Shown here piece after piece: positions 1 through 11,477 of a DNA stretch of 64,000 nucleotides. This stretch comes from Pedobacter riviphilus. GTDB taxonomy: Bacteria > Bacteroidota > Bacteroidia > Sphingobacteriales > Sphingobacteriaceae. How positions within the stretch are numbered: the stretch's first letter is position 1; the number at the start of each line of letters is the position of its first letter. The position numbers were made by a program, and so were the translations under genes. The DNA lies in NCBI RefSeq assembly GCF_014692875.1, contig NZ_CP061171.1, positions 4,402,001 through 4,466,000 of the forward strand, read 5' to 3'. The notes below the pieces were generated by a model that was not told the DNA's origin, made no database searches, and saw only the letters and a program-made list of their open reading frames with translations.

Positions 1-255
1 GCTTTAATCAAAATCAATAAAAGTTACATTGCGGGTAATTCATTTGCTCAACGTGCCAGAACCATTTGTCATGAATTTGGTCACTGCATCTCATTCAGAC
101 ATACCAACTGGGCAGCCCAAGGCGAGTCAACTGCAACAAATGTTCCTGGTGTTACCGGAACAGATTCCCAGTCGCTCATGAACGGTGGCCAATGCGGCTC
201 GGGTGCAACCGTATTATCTCAAAAAGATAAAGACGCAACCGCTGTTTTATATTAA
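1..255 (+). CDS. HEIGH-type zinc metallopeptidase, C-terminal part (cut by window edge)
   Basis: Frame 1 is open from the first base to a TAA at 253-255, so only the last 84 residues are present. The fragment carries HEFGHCISFRHT, a HExxH zinc motif followed by an RHT triplet. This is the hallmark of the dual-action HEIGH metallopeptidases (Peptidase_M57 family), which in Bacteroidota are usually secreted or lipid-anchored. The two His and the Glu of HEFGH would be zinc ligands and catalytic base. The start, signal peptide and upstream context are outside the window. A palindromic hairpin follows 50 bp downstream and probably ends transcription. Motif assignment is confident; substrate unknown. 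Confidence 0.8.
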   Translation, partial: ALIKINKSYIAGNSFAQRARTICHEFGHCISFRHTNWAAQGESTATNVPGVTGTDSQSLMNGGQCGSGATVLSQKDKDATAVLY

Positions 256-306
256 CCCCAAAATAATCAATTAACCTAAACTAAATCCTTAAACCTGCTG
301 AAGATG

Positions 307-335
307 AGCTCGGGTACCTAAGCGGTACCTGAGCT
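307..335. terminator. Hairpin between convergent genes
   Basis: Two 12-nt arms (307-318 and 324-335) match at 11 of 12 positions around a 5-nt loop. The hairpin sits between the stop of the metallopeptidase and the stop of the convergent SDR-like gene, and T-rich sequence follows. It is probably a bidirectional terminator. Confidence 0.65.
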
Positions 336-1006
336 TATTCTTTAGCTAAAGCAATGATGTCTTTGCCCTCCAAAATCCGCCTTTCACCATTATGGCTCAA
401 GGTATTGATCATCGCCTGTGCCAGTTCGGCCATGGTACAGAAACCACTTGGGTAAATAGCCCTTCCAATAGGAAATAACCAATTGATATAAGCATAAAAT
501 TTATGAGCGTATTTCTGTCCTAGCAACGGTTTAATAAAACCCGGGCGAAAATTAAACACCTGAGCGAAAGGTAATCTCATCAGATCGTTTTCAGTTTTCC
601 CCTTTACCTGGGCCCATTTTAAACGGCCATTTTCATTCGTTCCACCTCCAGAAACATAACAAAAAGTCATATCAGCATTCAGCTTGCTTAACGTTTCGGC
701 AACATGCATGGTTAGGGTATAAGTCATTTTATAATAAGTATCGGCATCAACACCTACTGAGGTAATTCCCAAACAAAAAAAACAGGCATTGTAACCCGAA
801 AGCTGATTTTCAATCTGCGAAAAATCGAAAAAATCGGGATGGATGATCTCCTTAAGCTTTGGATGGCTATAACCACACGGTTTGCGGTTAATCACTAAAA
901 CAGTATCAATCTTAGGGCTGTTTAGGCATTGCATTAATACCCCTTCACCTACCATTCCTGTAGCACCTGTGATGATAACATTATTCTGACCTTTGGTTTT
1001 TCCCAT
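335..1006 (-). CDS. NAD(P)-binding atypical SDR / NmrA-like protein
   Basis: A 223-residue protein opening with a Rossmann dinucleotide-binding loop, TGATGMVGEG at about residues 14-23, followed by a typical beta-alpha pattern and a YVSGGGT stretch near residue 118. Length and sequence style fit the atypical short-chain dehydrogenases (NmrA/HTATIP2/YbjT-like), often annotated as epimerase or semialdehyde dehydrogenase NAD-binding proteins. I see no convincing YxxxK catalytic pair, so a binding or sensor role is as likely as catalysis. It is monocistronic and convergent with the upstream metallopeptidase. Specific function not known. Confidence 0.7.
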   Translation of the reverse strand: MGKTKGQNNVIITGATGMVGEGVLMQCLNSPKIDTVLVINRKPCGYSHPKLKEIIHPDFFDFSQIENQLSGYNACFFCLGITSVGVDADTYYKMTYTLTMHVAETLSKLNADMTFCYVSGGGTNENGRLKWAQVKGKTENDLMRLPFAQVFNFRPGFIKPLLGQKYAHKFYAYINWLFPIGRAIYPSGFCTMAELAQAMINTLSHNGERRILEGKDIIALAKE

Positions 1007-1078
1007 AATATGATTTGCTTAATTAACAAAAGCTTGAAAAAAGGTGCTTTGTTTTATCGATAGGTAATATAAATAAAA

Positions 1079-1210
1079 AAGAGGCTGTTTCATAAATATA
1101 GAATTGTCATCCTGAGCCTGTCGAAGGACCTGTTTAAATATCTCGAAAGGCGTTTCGACAAGCTCAACGTGACAAATTCTAATAGAATTACAAATATGAT
1201 ACAGCCTCTT
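1079..1210. repeat. Nested inverted-repeat element of the GTCATCCTGAG type
   Basis: The ends 1079-1093 and 1196-1210 are inverted repeats (14 of 15 match, AAGAGGCTGT and its complement perfect). Nested inside, the stretch from about 1105 (TGTCATCCTGAGCCTGTCGA) is repeated in inverted orientation around 1150-1177 with several mismatches. The element fills the gap between the SDR-like gene and the 3' end of the dipeptidyl peptidase gene. It would fold into one long stem-loop that could also terminate the peptidase transcript. Sequences of this type are dispersed in many Bacteroidota genomes (general knowledge, not searched). Confidence 0.65.
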
Positions 1211-1214
1211 AAAG

Positions 1215-3347
1215 TTATTTTGTATTAGCTTTCATTTGATAATCTTTAGGTGGCTCTGCTCCTAAAAGATGTTGTACAAAGTAATCCCAACGGCGACGCG
1301 TCATATAAGGTGAGTAATCACCATAACCGTGTGCACTATTTGGAAAAATCACCAGATCGAAAGATTTGTTTGCTTTTTCTAATGCCTCAACTACTAATAA
1401 TGTATTGTAAGGTGGTACATTGTCGTCCATCATACCATGTACCAACATCAGTTTTCCTTTTAGGTTTTTGGCGTAGTTTTGGTTGGCCTGTGCTTCGTAA
1501 TCCGAATTTTCTACCAAGCCATTATAACGTTCGCCCCAATCGTCCTCATAGTTTCTGTTGTCGTGATTACCTGATTCAGAAATTCCTACTTTAAAGAAAT
1601 CCGGATAGCGGAACATGGCCGCAGCAGTGGCAAAGCCTCCGCCTGAGTGTCCCCAGATACCTACTTTAGTTGTATCAATAGGATAATTGGCAGAAAGCTG
1701 TCTGATGGCTGCAATCTGATCAGGCAAGGTATTCTCGGCCATATTGCCATAGCTCATATCATGGAAGCTTTTAGAGCGGTCGGGATTACTGGTTCCTTCT
1801 ATTACGACTACAATAAAGCCCAGCTCGGCTAAAGCCTGATTATCTCCACGTGAAGCCGCAAAAGACCAACTGCCTACACTACCACCCTGAGGGCCCGGAT
1901 AAATATAATCGATAACCGGATATTTCTGCCCGGCATCCATTTTGGTTGGTGTAAAAACCAGTCCATAGATATCTGTTTTACCATCTTTGGCCTTAACAGT
2001 AACCGGAATAGGTGCTTTCCAACCTGCGGCGGCCAACCTCGATACATCTGTTTTCTCTAAGGTATTGATTAGTTTACCGTTGATACTTCTTAAAACGGTA
2101 ACGCCAGGTACATCAGGCTGCGAGTAACTATCTACAAAATATTCGAAAGATGGAGAAAATACGACCTGGTGATTACCAGCTTCTGGCGTTAAAAGGGTTA
2201 AATTTTTCCCATCGAAACCAATTTTATACAGGTAACTGAAATAAGGATTACCTTTTTCGCGACCGTTAGCCATGAAATAAAGCGTACGTGTTTTTTCGTC
2301 TACTTTAACCAAACGTGAAACCACAAAATCGCCTTTGGTAATCTGGTTTTTTAGTTTGCCGTTGCTTGAATCATATAAATACAGATGTCCCCAGTTATCC
2401 CTTTCAGAATACCAGATAATTTCATTAGAGGCAGGAAGATAACGCCAGTTGATAGCGCCCTGGCCAGATTCGTACTGTGTTTTTACGGTTTCTTCGAAAA
2501 CTTCGCGAACAGCACCTGTTGTGGCATTGGCAATGCGGAATTTTTCATTTTTATGATCGCGGGAAGTAGACAGAAATGCTACTTCAGTGCCATCGGCTTT
2601 CCAATCGATATCATCAAAGGTACCACTGCTCGAAATATCATCGCTTAAGGTAGCGCGGTGTTGATCTGCAGGAATGTTAAGCGAAATTATCTTTGGATTT
2701 TCAACATCAATAATTACCCTTCTGATGGTCGCGATCTGTTTATCACCAGGCAAAGGATATTTCCAGGCTTTTAACGTTGGGGCTCCAACATTAGTAGTTA
2801 CCAGGTACATATCTTTCGAATTACGCTGATCTTGCTGAAAAGTGGCTATCTTTTTCGAATCAGGCGACCAGCGCAAAATTGGTCCATCACTATGTTTCCA
2901 TCCCGCATTATCGGTAGCATAACCATAATCTTTAATACCGTCAGTAGTTAGTTGGGTTAATTTCCCTGTAGCTACATCTTTAACAAAGAGGTTATAATCT
3001 TTGATTAAAATGGCTTTTTTTCTATCGGGAGATAAAACTTCATTGCGGCCAGCCCCACCACGTGATGGTGTTGCACTGCTTTTATAATCGGTAGTTAGCG
3101 TTTTGGTTTTCTTTACCGGATCTACCAAAAAAGTTTGTTCAGCACCATTCGCTTTAGTAGTATACCAAAATTTATCACCTTCAAGCCAGTTAGGTTGCAC
3201 AGTGGAATGGTCGATGTACTTCGCTGTATTGTAGCTCATAAAACTTTCCGCTCTTTCGTAATCTTTAACGGTTAAAGCTTTCTGCTGAGCATTTGCTGTA
3301 ATGGCCAAAGTACAAGCCATTACGGTAAGCCAATATCTATTCATCAT
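1215..3347 (-). CDS. Dipeptidyl peptidase IV-like serine peptidase (family S9)
   Basis: A 710-residue secreted peptidase that cleaves N-terminal dipeptides, typically after proline, in the periplasm. A signal peptide (MMNRYWLTVMACTLAITANA) precedes the mature protein. Residues of about 60-430 form the DPP IV N-terminal propeller domain, with the usual RWSPDSKKIA and DIDWKADG blades. The C-terminal third is the alpha/beta hydrolase domain. The nucleophile is in GHSGGG (Ser about 568), with the Asp in MMDDN (about 641-642) and the His in SAHGYGD (about 673). The nucleophile elbow is GHSGGG rather than the GWSYGG of classical DPP IV, so substrate preference may differ. It is transcribed alone, with a 372-bp upstream region. 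Confidence 0.88.
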   Translation of the reverse strand: MMNRYWLTVMACTLAITANAQQKALTVKDYERAESFMSYNTAKYIDHSTVQPNWLEGDKFWYTTKANGAEQTFLVDPVKKTKTLTTDYKSSATPSRGGAGRNEVLSPDRKKAILIKDYNLFVKDVATGKLTQLTTDGIKDYGYATDNAGWKHSDGPILRWSPDSKKIATFQQDQRNSKDMYLVTTNVGAPTLKAWKYPLPGDKQIATIRRVIIDVENPKIISLNIPADQHRATLSDDISSSGTFDDIDWKADGTEVAFLSTSRDHKNEKFRIANATTGAVREVFEETVKTQYESGQGAINWRYLPASNEIIWYSERDNWGHLYLYDSSNGKLKNQITKGDFVVSRLVKVDEKTRTLYFMANGREKGNPYFSYLYKIGFDGKNLTLLTPEAGNHQVVFSPSFEYFVDSYSQPDVPGVTVLRSINGKLINTLEKTDVSRLAAAGWKAPIPVTVKAKDGKTDIYGLVFTPTKMDAGQKYPVIDYIYPGPQGGSVGSWSFAASRGDNQALAELGFIVVVIEGTSNPDRSKSFHDMSYGNMAENTLPDQIAAIRQLSANYPIDTTKVGIWGHSGGGFATAAAMFRYPDFFKVGISESGNHDNRNYEDDWGERYNGLVENSDYEAQANQNYAKNLKGKLMLVHGMMDDNVPPYNTLLVVEALEKANKSFDLVIFPNSAHGYGDYSPYMTRRRWDYFVQHLLGAEPPKDYQMKANTK

Positions 3348-3719
3348 GTTAGTTAATCTTGCGCTAAAAATAAGACTGTTTTAGGAAATGATGGGTATCA
3401 ATCTTGATATAAATTCATGCGACGTATCCTTTATTAACTACAAAGGGCATATAGGGAAGGCATAGAGTGCACAAATTTGTGGGCTATTTATTTACAACTT
3501 AACTTCTGACATCGGGCTTTTGACTATATAACATTTTTATTATCTTTATCTCAAACAATAGATATGAACAAAAAGAGCATTATTTCGCCACCAAAATTTT
3601 AATAAATAGTGTAGTTGTATGCAATAGTCAAGCTGTCGGGTTATTTTATTGGCAGTTGATATTGCGTTTATTTATTAATTTTTAATTCTTGTCCTTTTCA
3701 GGACGGCAGATAACTCTTT
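3348..3719. other. Divergent intergenic region
   Basis: This 372-bp gap lies between the divergent peptidase and EamA transporter genes and must hold both promoters. It is AT-rich. I see no convincing TTTG/TAnnTTTG pair on either strand, no RNA gene and no clear repeat. Confidence 0.4.
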
Positions 3720-4583
3720 ATGAAAAAATCATATTTGGTATTACACTTTGCTGTAATACTTGCAGGCTTTACCGGCATATTCGGTAAGCTTATATCCCTC
3801 AATGAAGGTCTTTTAGTTTGGTACAGGGTCCTTTTCTCCGCAATTATTTTATGGTTGGTTTTAAAACTATTTAAGGTAAAAACCGACATTAAACTAAACG
3901 AGAAATTTAACATTTCAAAAATAGGGATGTTTATTACGGTGCACTGGGTGTTTTTCTATGCCAGCATTAAGTATTCGAATATCTCAGTCGGAGTGGTATG
4001 CTACTGTTTAACCAGCTTTTTCACGGCAATTTTTGCGCCCCTTATTAACCGATATCGGTTTAATCTGTCAGAAATATTGTTAAGCTTGCTTACCTTGTTC
4101 GGCATCGCTTTGATTTTCCACTTCGATTCGTCCTATCAGCTGGGCATTGGTTTAGGTGTAATCTCTTCTGCTTTTGCCGCACTTCATACCATTTATAACG
4201 AAAGATTGGTAAAAATTTACGACAGTAGGCTTATCAACTATTATCAGATGTTTGGCGGAACAGTAGGCTTGGGCATTTTACTTCCTATGTATCTACATTT
4301 CTTTCCTGTCGAAACCATAATCCCAAGCATGAAAGATACAGGCTACCTCATTTTACTGGCCTCTTTTTGTACTGTTGGCCTGTATGTCTTGTTTGCCGAA
4401 TCTTTAAAGCGTATTTCTGCTTTTACGGTAAACCTCAGCTTTAACCTGGAACCTGTTTATGCAATAATACTTGCCTTTATGTTTTTTAACGAGGGTAAAG
4501 AATTGAACCTGTCATTTTATATCGGTTTGGCTTTCGTAATGACTTCAGTCATTTTACAAACAGTGATTTCGATGAGGAAATAA
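3720..4583 (+). CDS. EamA-family (DMT) transporter
   Basis: A 287-residue integral membrane protein with ten hydrophobic segments arranged as two five-helix halves, the standard layout and length of the drug/metabolite transporter superfamily (EamA domains). Typical features are GKLISLNEG after the first helix and SAFAALHTIYNER at the start of the second half, which contains the duplicated EamA repeat (FAESLKRISAFTVNLSFNLEPVYA). It probably exports or imports a small metabolite across the inner membrane; the substrate cannot be read from sequence. It is monocistronic and ends at a hairpin shared with the convergent phosphotransferase gene. Confidence 0.82.
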   Translation: MKKSYLVLHFAVILAGFTGIFGKLISLNEGLLVWYRVLFSAIILWLVLKLFKVKTDIKLNEKFNISKIGMFITVHWVFFYASIKYSNISVGVVCYCLTSFFTAIFAPLINRYRFNLSEILLSLLTLFGIALIFHFDSSYQLGIGLGVISSAFAALHTIYNERLVKIYDSRLINYYQMFGGTVGLGILLPMYLHFFPVETIIPSMKDTGYLILLASFCTVGLYVLFAESLKRISAFTVNLSFNLEPVYAIILAFMFFNEGKELNLSFYIGLAFVMTSVILQTVISMRK

Positions 4584-4599
4584 ATTGAGATTATCAATG

Positions 4600-4631
4600 C
4601 AAATAGGCCGTTATATATGATGGCCTATTTG
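4600..4631. terminator. Bidirectional terminator
   Basis: A perfect 10-bp stem (4600-4609 with 4622-4631) around a 12-nt loop is followed by a T-rich run. It lies 16 bp after the EamA stop codon and one base before the stop codon of the convergent phosphotransferase gene. Confidence 0.8.
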
Positions 4632-4632
4632 T

Positions 4633-7585
<2,953 letters not shown>

Positions 7586-8389
7586 ATGCAAAAGACAATT
7601 TTTATTACAGGAGCTTCTACAGGTTTGGGAAATGCTGCTGCCAAATTATTTCAGCGCAAAGGTTGGAATGTAATTGCTACCATGCGCAACCCTGAAAAAG
7701 ATACAGAATTAAGTGCATTAAGCAACGTTACCGTACTTCCTTTGGATGTGACCAACCTTGCTCAGATTCAATCAACTACAAAAAAAGCAATTGAACAAGG
7801 TGTAGATGTAGTATTTAACAATGCTGGTTATGGTTTAATTGGGCCATTAGAAGCACTGAGCGACGAACAGATCGTAAAACAGCTTAACACAAATCTGTTA
7901 GGTGTAATCCGTGTTACGCAGGCATTCATCCCTTATTTCAGAGCAAAGAAAGAAGGTTTGTTTATCGCAACAACTTCTATCGGCGGATTAATCGCTTTCC
8001 CGCTAGGCTCAACCTATCATGCTACAAAATGGGCATTGGAAGGCTGGAGCGAAAGCATGGCTTTTGAGCTGAACACTTTTGGTGTAAACATCAAAACCGT
8101 ATCGCCAGGAGGAATTGCAACAGATTTTTCGGGCCGTTCTTTAGAACTGGCAAGCAACGAAGATTATGATCCGATGGTACAATCAATGATGGCAGGTTTT
8201 GGTTCAATGATGGAAACGGCTTCTTCTCCTGAGCAAATTGCTGCAGTTGTATACGAAGCGGCTACAGATGGCAAAAACAAACTGCGTTATGTAGCTGGTG
8301 AAGATGCCAAGGCCTTATATGCACAGCGACTGGCACAGGGTGATGAAGCTTTCAGAGCCGATTTTGCCAAGGTATTTTTAGGTAATTAA
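7586..8389 (+). CDS. SDR family oxidoreductase
   Basis: A 267-residue classical short-chain dehydrogenase/reductase. The N-terminal cofactor loop is TGASTGLG (residues about 8-15), NNAG sits near residue 90, the catalytic Ser lies in ATTSIGG and the active-site pair is YHATK (about 150). It probably oxidises or reduces a small alcohol or carbonyl with NAD(P)H in the cytoplasm. An AraC-family regulator follows 60 bp downstream on the same strand. That pairing is common in Bacteroidota and suggests the regulator controls this enzyme. Substrate unknown. Confidence 0.88.
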   Translation: MQKTIFITGASTGLGNAAAKLFQRKGWNVIATMRNPEKDTELSALSNVTVLPLDVTNLAQIQSTTKKAIEQGVDVVFNNAGYGLIGPLEALSDEQIVKQLNTNLLGVIRVTQAFIPYFRAKKEGLFIATTSIGGLIAFPLGSTYHATKWALEGWSESMAFELNTFGVNIKTVSPGGIATDFSGRSLELASNEDYDPMVQSMMAGFGSMMETASSPEQIAAVVYEAATDGKNKLRYVAGEDAKALYAQRLAQGDEAFRADFAKVFLGN

Positions 8390-8449
8390 TTACCGAGGGC
8401 AATGCAAACCCAATATTTTGTGTTGCCCTAATATTTGTACTTTTATATT

Positions 8450-9358
8450 ATGGAAAAGAAAGCCCCTTTACGCATTTCAACAATCTCTGAAATACATGCG
8501 TTGCTGCAGGTTCCTAGACCCACGCATCCGTTGATCAGTTTGGTCGATAATTCGCTGATGGCCACCAATACAGAAATGTTAGACCGTCCGTTTTTTTTCA
8601 ACTTTTATAAGATTTCCTATAAATATTCAACAACAGGCCGAATGGGCTATGGGCAGGGTTATTACGACTTTAACGAGGGCGGTATGATGTTTACCTCACC
8701 AAACCAGTTGATTTATGCAGATAATGAAGCTAAATATTATGGGGCTACACTTCTGTTCCACCCCGACCTCATCCGGAACTATCCGCTAGGATCGACCATA
8801 AAGAAATATGGTTTCTTCTCTTACGAAACCAATGAAGCGTTATTTCTGTCAGACAAGGAGAAGAAAATAATTTTAGGACTATTCGATAATATTAATGAAG
8901 AACTGAACACTTCTATAGATGAAATTAGCCAGGATGTGCTGGTGTCTTACATCGAAGTGTTGCTCAATTATAGCAACCGTTTTTACAAACGTCAGTTTAT
9001 TACCAGAAAGGTGGTAAATAATGATGTATTAACTAAAATAGAACACTTATTGGAGAATTATTTTACTGATGAAAAATCTTTGGTTAGCGGATTGCCAACA
9101 GTTGAATACCTAGCCGCAGAGGCAAACCTTTCGCCACGTTATTTAAGCGATATGCTCAGGGCTTTGACTGGACAGAATACCCAGCAACTTATTCACGAAA
9201 AGTTAGTTGAAAAAGCAAAAGAAAAACTTTCGACGACTGAATTATCAGTAAGTGAAATTGCCTACCAGCTGGGTTTTGAGCATCCACAATCATTTAGTAA
9301 GTTCTTTAAAACAAAAACGCATTTATCTCCCTTGGAGTTTAGGCATTCTTTTAATTAG
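8450..9358 (+). CDS. AraC-family transcriptional regulator
   Basis: A 302-residue protein with an N-terminal cupin-like sensor region and a C-terminal AraC double helix-turn-helix. The first helix pair is around ANLSPRYLSDML and the second is SVSEIAYQLGFEHPQSFSKFF with the typical GFxxxxSFSKFFK signature. I chose the ATG at 8450 (MEKKAPLR); an in-frame TTG at 8435 lies within the likely -7 box (TAATATTTG, 8429-8437) and is unlikely to be used. The leader is therefore very short or absent. It probably regulates the preceding SDR gene. Confidence 0.85.
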   Translation: MEKKAPLRISTISEIHALLQVPRPTHPLISLVDNSLMATNTEMLDRPFFFNFYKISYKYSTTGRMGYGQGYYDFNEGGMMFTSPNQLIYADNEAKYYGATLLFHPDLIRNYPLGSTIKKYGFFSYETNEALFLSDKEKKIILGLFDNINEELNTSIDEISQDVLVSYIEVLLNYSNRFYKRQFITRKVVNNDVLTKIEHLLENYFTDEKSLVSGLPTVEYLAAEANLSPRYLSDMLRALTGQNTQQLIHEKLVEKAKEKLSTTELSVSEIAYQLGFEHPQSFSKFFKTKTHLSPLEFRHSFN

Positions 9359-9377
9359 AACTTGGGATAGATCTAAA

Positions 9378-9463
<86 letters not shown>

Positions 9464-9465
9464 GG

Positions 9466-9708
9466 TTATATGATTTTATTTTGTTTCAAATAAATGTAGC
9501 CATTTACAGACTTATAATATTGTTCTCTTCTAAAAGCTTCACTTCTTGAATTAAATTCTTCAAAAAAGTGAATGATGAAAGGGCGCCTAGCTTTCGTCGA
9601 TTTTACATCTCCCCTATTATGCTTGATTAATCTTATTTCCAGGTTTTCAATACTCCCATAATAGTACTTCCCATCTTTCTCGCTTTTCAAAATATAACTA
9701 TAAAACAT
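9466..9708 (-). CDS. Small GIY-YIG nuclease domain protein
   Basis: An 80-residue single-domain GIY-YIG protein. The signature appears as YSYILKSEKDGKYYYGS (first Tyr and YYG), followed by a conserved basic stretch and Glu in SRSEAFRREQYYKS. Stand-alone proteins of this size (YhbQ-like) are common in Bacteroidota and their role is unclear; related domains occur in homing endonucleases and in UvrC. Its position is special. It ends 2 nt before the 5' end of tRNA-Ser(GGA), and a broken copy of the 5' half of that tRNA lies 41 bp upstream of its start. The gene thus sits between two copies of tRNA 5' sequence, as expected for a homing-type insertion. Activity is not proven. Confidence 0.82.
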   Translation of the reverse strand: MFYSYILKSEKDGKYYYGSIENLEIRLIKHNRGDVKSTKARRPFIIHFFEEFNSRSEAFRREQYYKSVNGYIYLKQNKII

Positions 9709-9749
9709 AATTATCTTTTATTGCACAAAGATTAATTTATTAGTCACTA

Positions 9750-9808
9750 CTTTCCAAGCGTGCTCGATCAACACTCCCCATAGGGGTCCTTCGGACTGAC
9801 ACCTCTCC
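9750..9808 (-). pseudogene. Remnant of the 5' half of tRNA-Ser(GGA)
   Basis: On the minus strand this stretch repeats the tRNA-Ser 5' end (GGAGAGGTGTCAG), then a 20-nt insertion made of two mini-hairpins (GTCC-GAA-GGAC and CCCC-TAT-GGGG), then the D arm and anticodon arm up to CTTGGAAAG. Similarity to the intact gene stops at the 3' edge of the anticodon loop. It cannot make a tRNA. Together with the intact gene it brackets the GIY-YIG gene. Confidence 0.85.
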
Positions 9809-9845
9809 GTGCTGGATTGCAAAAGTATATTTTTTATTGATAAAA

Positions 9846-9877
9846 AAAATGCTCCCGATCAAAATCAGGAGCATTTT
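9846..9877. terminator. Terminator downstream of pyk
   Basis: A perfect 10-bp stem (9846-9855 with 9868-9877) is flanked on the low-coordinate side by an A-run, which gives a U-tract on the minus strand. It lies 20 bp after the pyk stop codon. Confidence 0.85.
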
Positions 9878-9896
9878 ATAAATATGATATCAGAAA

Positions 9897-11327
9897 TTAA
9901 TCTATAACCGTAATTTTTAACATATTGGTTTTACCTTTTGCTTCTATTGGGATAGCGGCAGTATTGATAATGATATCACCTTGTTTAACCAGTTTCTTGC
10001 TTTTTAAGAACTCGTTTACCTCAATGATAGTGTTATCTGTACTTTCCCACTTATCGTAATAGAAACCTCTTACACCCCAAAGTAAACTTACTGCATTTAA
10101 TAATGCCCTGTTGCTGGTAAAAATAAAGGTTAAAGCTTCCGGACGGTGACTTGAGATTTCGAAAGCAGTGTAACCGCTTAAAGTCATCGATACAATACCT
10201 ACGGCGTTAGTTTGTTTCGCTAAGAAACAAGCTGAATCGCAAATCGCATCACTTAAGAAAGATGGCGATTTTGGTTTTAAAAACTTATCAGGATTGAAAG
10301 GATAATTGTTCTGCTCAATGTTCTGGATAATTTTTTGCATGGTTTCGATTACAATGAGTGGAAATTCTCCAACTGAAGTTTCGCCGCTTAACATCACTGC
10401 ATCAGCACCATCTAAAACAGAGTTGGCCACATCATTTACCTCTGCACGTGTTGGGCGAGGGGTAGTGATCATGCTCTCTAACATTTGTGTAGCTACAATT
10501 ACAGGTTTAGAAGCTGCTCTACATTTAGCAACAATCATTTTCTGTAACAATGGAACCTCTTCCATCGGACATTCAACACCCAAATCGCCACGGGCAACCA
10601 TAATACCATCTGTTGCAGCAATAATTTCGTCGATGTTCGCAATAGCCTCTGGTTTTTCTATTTTAGCAATTACACGTGCTGTTTTACCACGCTCAGCAAT
10701 AATCTTTTTAAGTTCGATAATATCTTCTGCCTTACGCACAAAAGATAAACCGATCCATTCTACATCGTTTTCTAAAACAAATTCTAAGTTTTCGCGGTCT
10801 TCTGGTGTTAATGAAGGAATAGAAACTTTAGTATTTGGAAGGTTTACACCTTTTCTTGAAGTTAAAATACCACCGTGAACAACCTCACAAACTACTTCAT
10901 CTTTTAAATTGGTAGAAATCACTTTCATCTGAAGCTTTCCATCATCCAAAAGAATAATTTCGCCAGCCTGAACATCCTGAGGGAAGTTTTGGTAAGTAAT
11001 GTAAATACGTTCTTCGTTACCAATGCATTCGGTAGTTGTAATTACGGTAGTTTTACCATTGATCAGGTTAATGCCACCTTCTTTCACTAAACCGATACGG
11101 ATTTTAGGACCTTGTAAATCGGCAAGGATACCTACATTATAATCGTATTTCTGGTTTAAATCGCGGATGGTATCCAAAACCGCCTGGTGATCTGCTTGTG
11201 ATCCGTGTGAAAAATTTAACCGGCAAACATCTAAACCTGCGTTAAACATACTATATAATACATCTGGTTTTGCTGATGCAGGCCCAAGCGTGGCAACAAT
11301 TTTAGTTCTCGAATGAAAAGGTTTCAT
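9897..11327 (-). CDS. pyk: Pyruvate kinase
   Basis: A 476-residue enzyme that converts phosphoenolpyruvate and ADP to pyruvate and ATP, the last step of glycolysis. It begins with RTKIVATLGPAS, the family N-terminus. The active-site signature is IAKIEKPEAIANIDEII (with the catalytic Lys), followed by MVARGDLGVE and the ATQMLESM helix. The C-terminal allosteric domain is complete, giving the usual family length. A -7 promoter box lies about 115 bp upstream, between this gene and the IPExxxVDY gene. The leader contains a 10-bp inverted repeat just before the start codon. A strong terminator follows. Confidence 0.96.
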   Translation of the reverse strand: MKPFHSRTKIVATLGPASAKPDVLYSMFNAGLDVCRLNFSHGSQADHQAVLDTIRDLNQKYDYNVGILADLQGPKIRIGLVKEGGINLINGKTTVITTTECIGNEERIYITYQNFPQDVQAGEIILLDDGKLQMKVISTNLKDEVVCEVVHGGILTSRKGVNLPNTKVSIPSLTPEDRENLEFVLENDVEWIGLSFVRKAEDIIELKKIIAERGKTARVIAKIEKPEAIANIDEIIAATDGIMVARGDLGVECPMEEVPLLQKMIVAKCRAASKPVIVATQMLESMITTPRPTRAEVNDVANSVLDGADAVMLSGETSVGEFPLIVIETMQKIIQNIEQNNYPFNPDKFLKPKSPSFLSDAICDSACFLAKQTNAVGIVSMTLSGYTAFEISSHRPEALTFIFTSNRALLNAVSLLWGVRGFYYDKWESTDNTIIEVNEFLKSKKLVKQGDIIINTAAIPIEAKGKTNMLKITVID

Positions 11328-11346
11328 TTAATTAATTGATTTTAGC

Positions 11347-11397
11347 AATGCAGTTTAAGAAAGCATTAATTATTATCTAAAATAATCAAACTGCATT
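11347..11397 (-). promoter_or_regulatory. Stem-loop in the pyk leader
   Basis: Perfect 10-nt arms AATGCAGTTT (11347-11356) and AAACTGCATT (11388-11397) enclose 31 nt that contain a second small stem (ATTATT/AATAAT). The element ends 20 nt upstream of the pyk start codon. It has no T-run on the minus strand, so it reads as a leader structure rather than a terminator of the gene upstream. Confidence 0.5.
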
Positions 11398-11440
11398 AAA
11401 ATTTATATATTTTGTTTTTTTGTTCTTTGTTTGTAACCGT

Positions 11441-11448
11441 CAAATATA
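11441..11448 (-). promoter_or_regulatory. Putative pyk promoter (-7 box)
   Basis: On the minus strand this reads TATATTTG, a perfect TAnnTTTG box. I find no TTTG at the ideal 19-20 nt upstream; the nearest is a TTG at 15 nt. It would give a leader of about 108 nt containing the stem-loop at 11347-11397. Confidence 0.45.
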
Positions 11449-11477
11449 GTGTATTTAATACACCAAGTATATAATTT

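Noticed and set aside
1250..2648. Three plus-strand frames opposite the DPP IV gene
   Set aside because: They overlap a complete, strongly supported peptidase gene on the other strand and show no family motifs.
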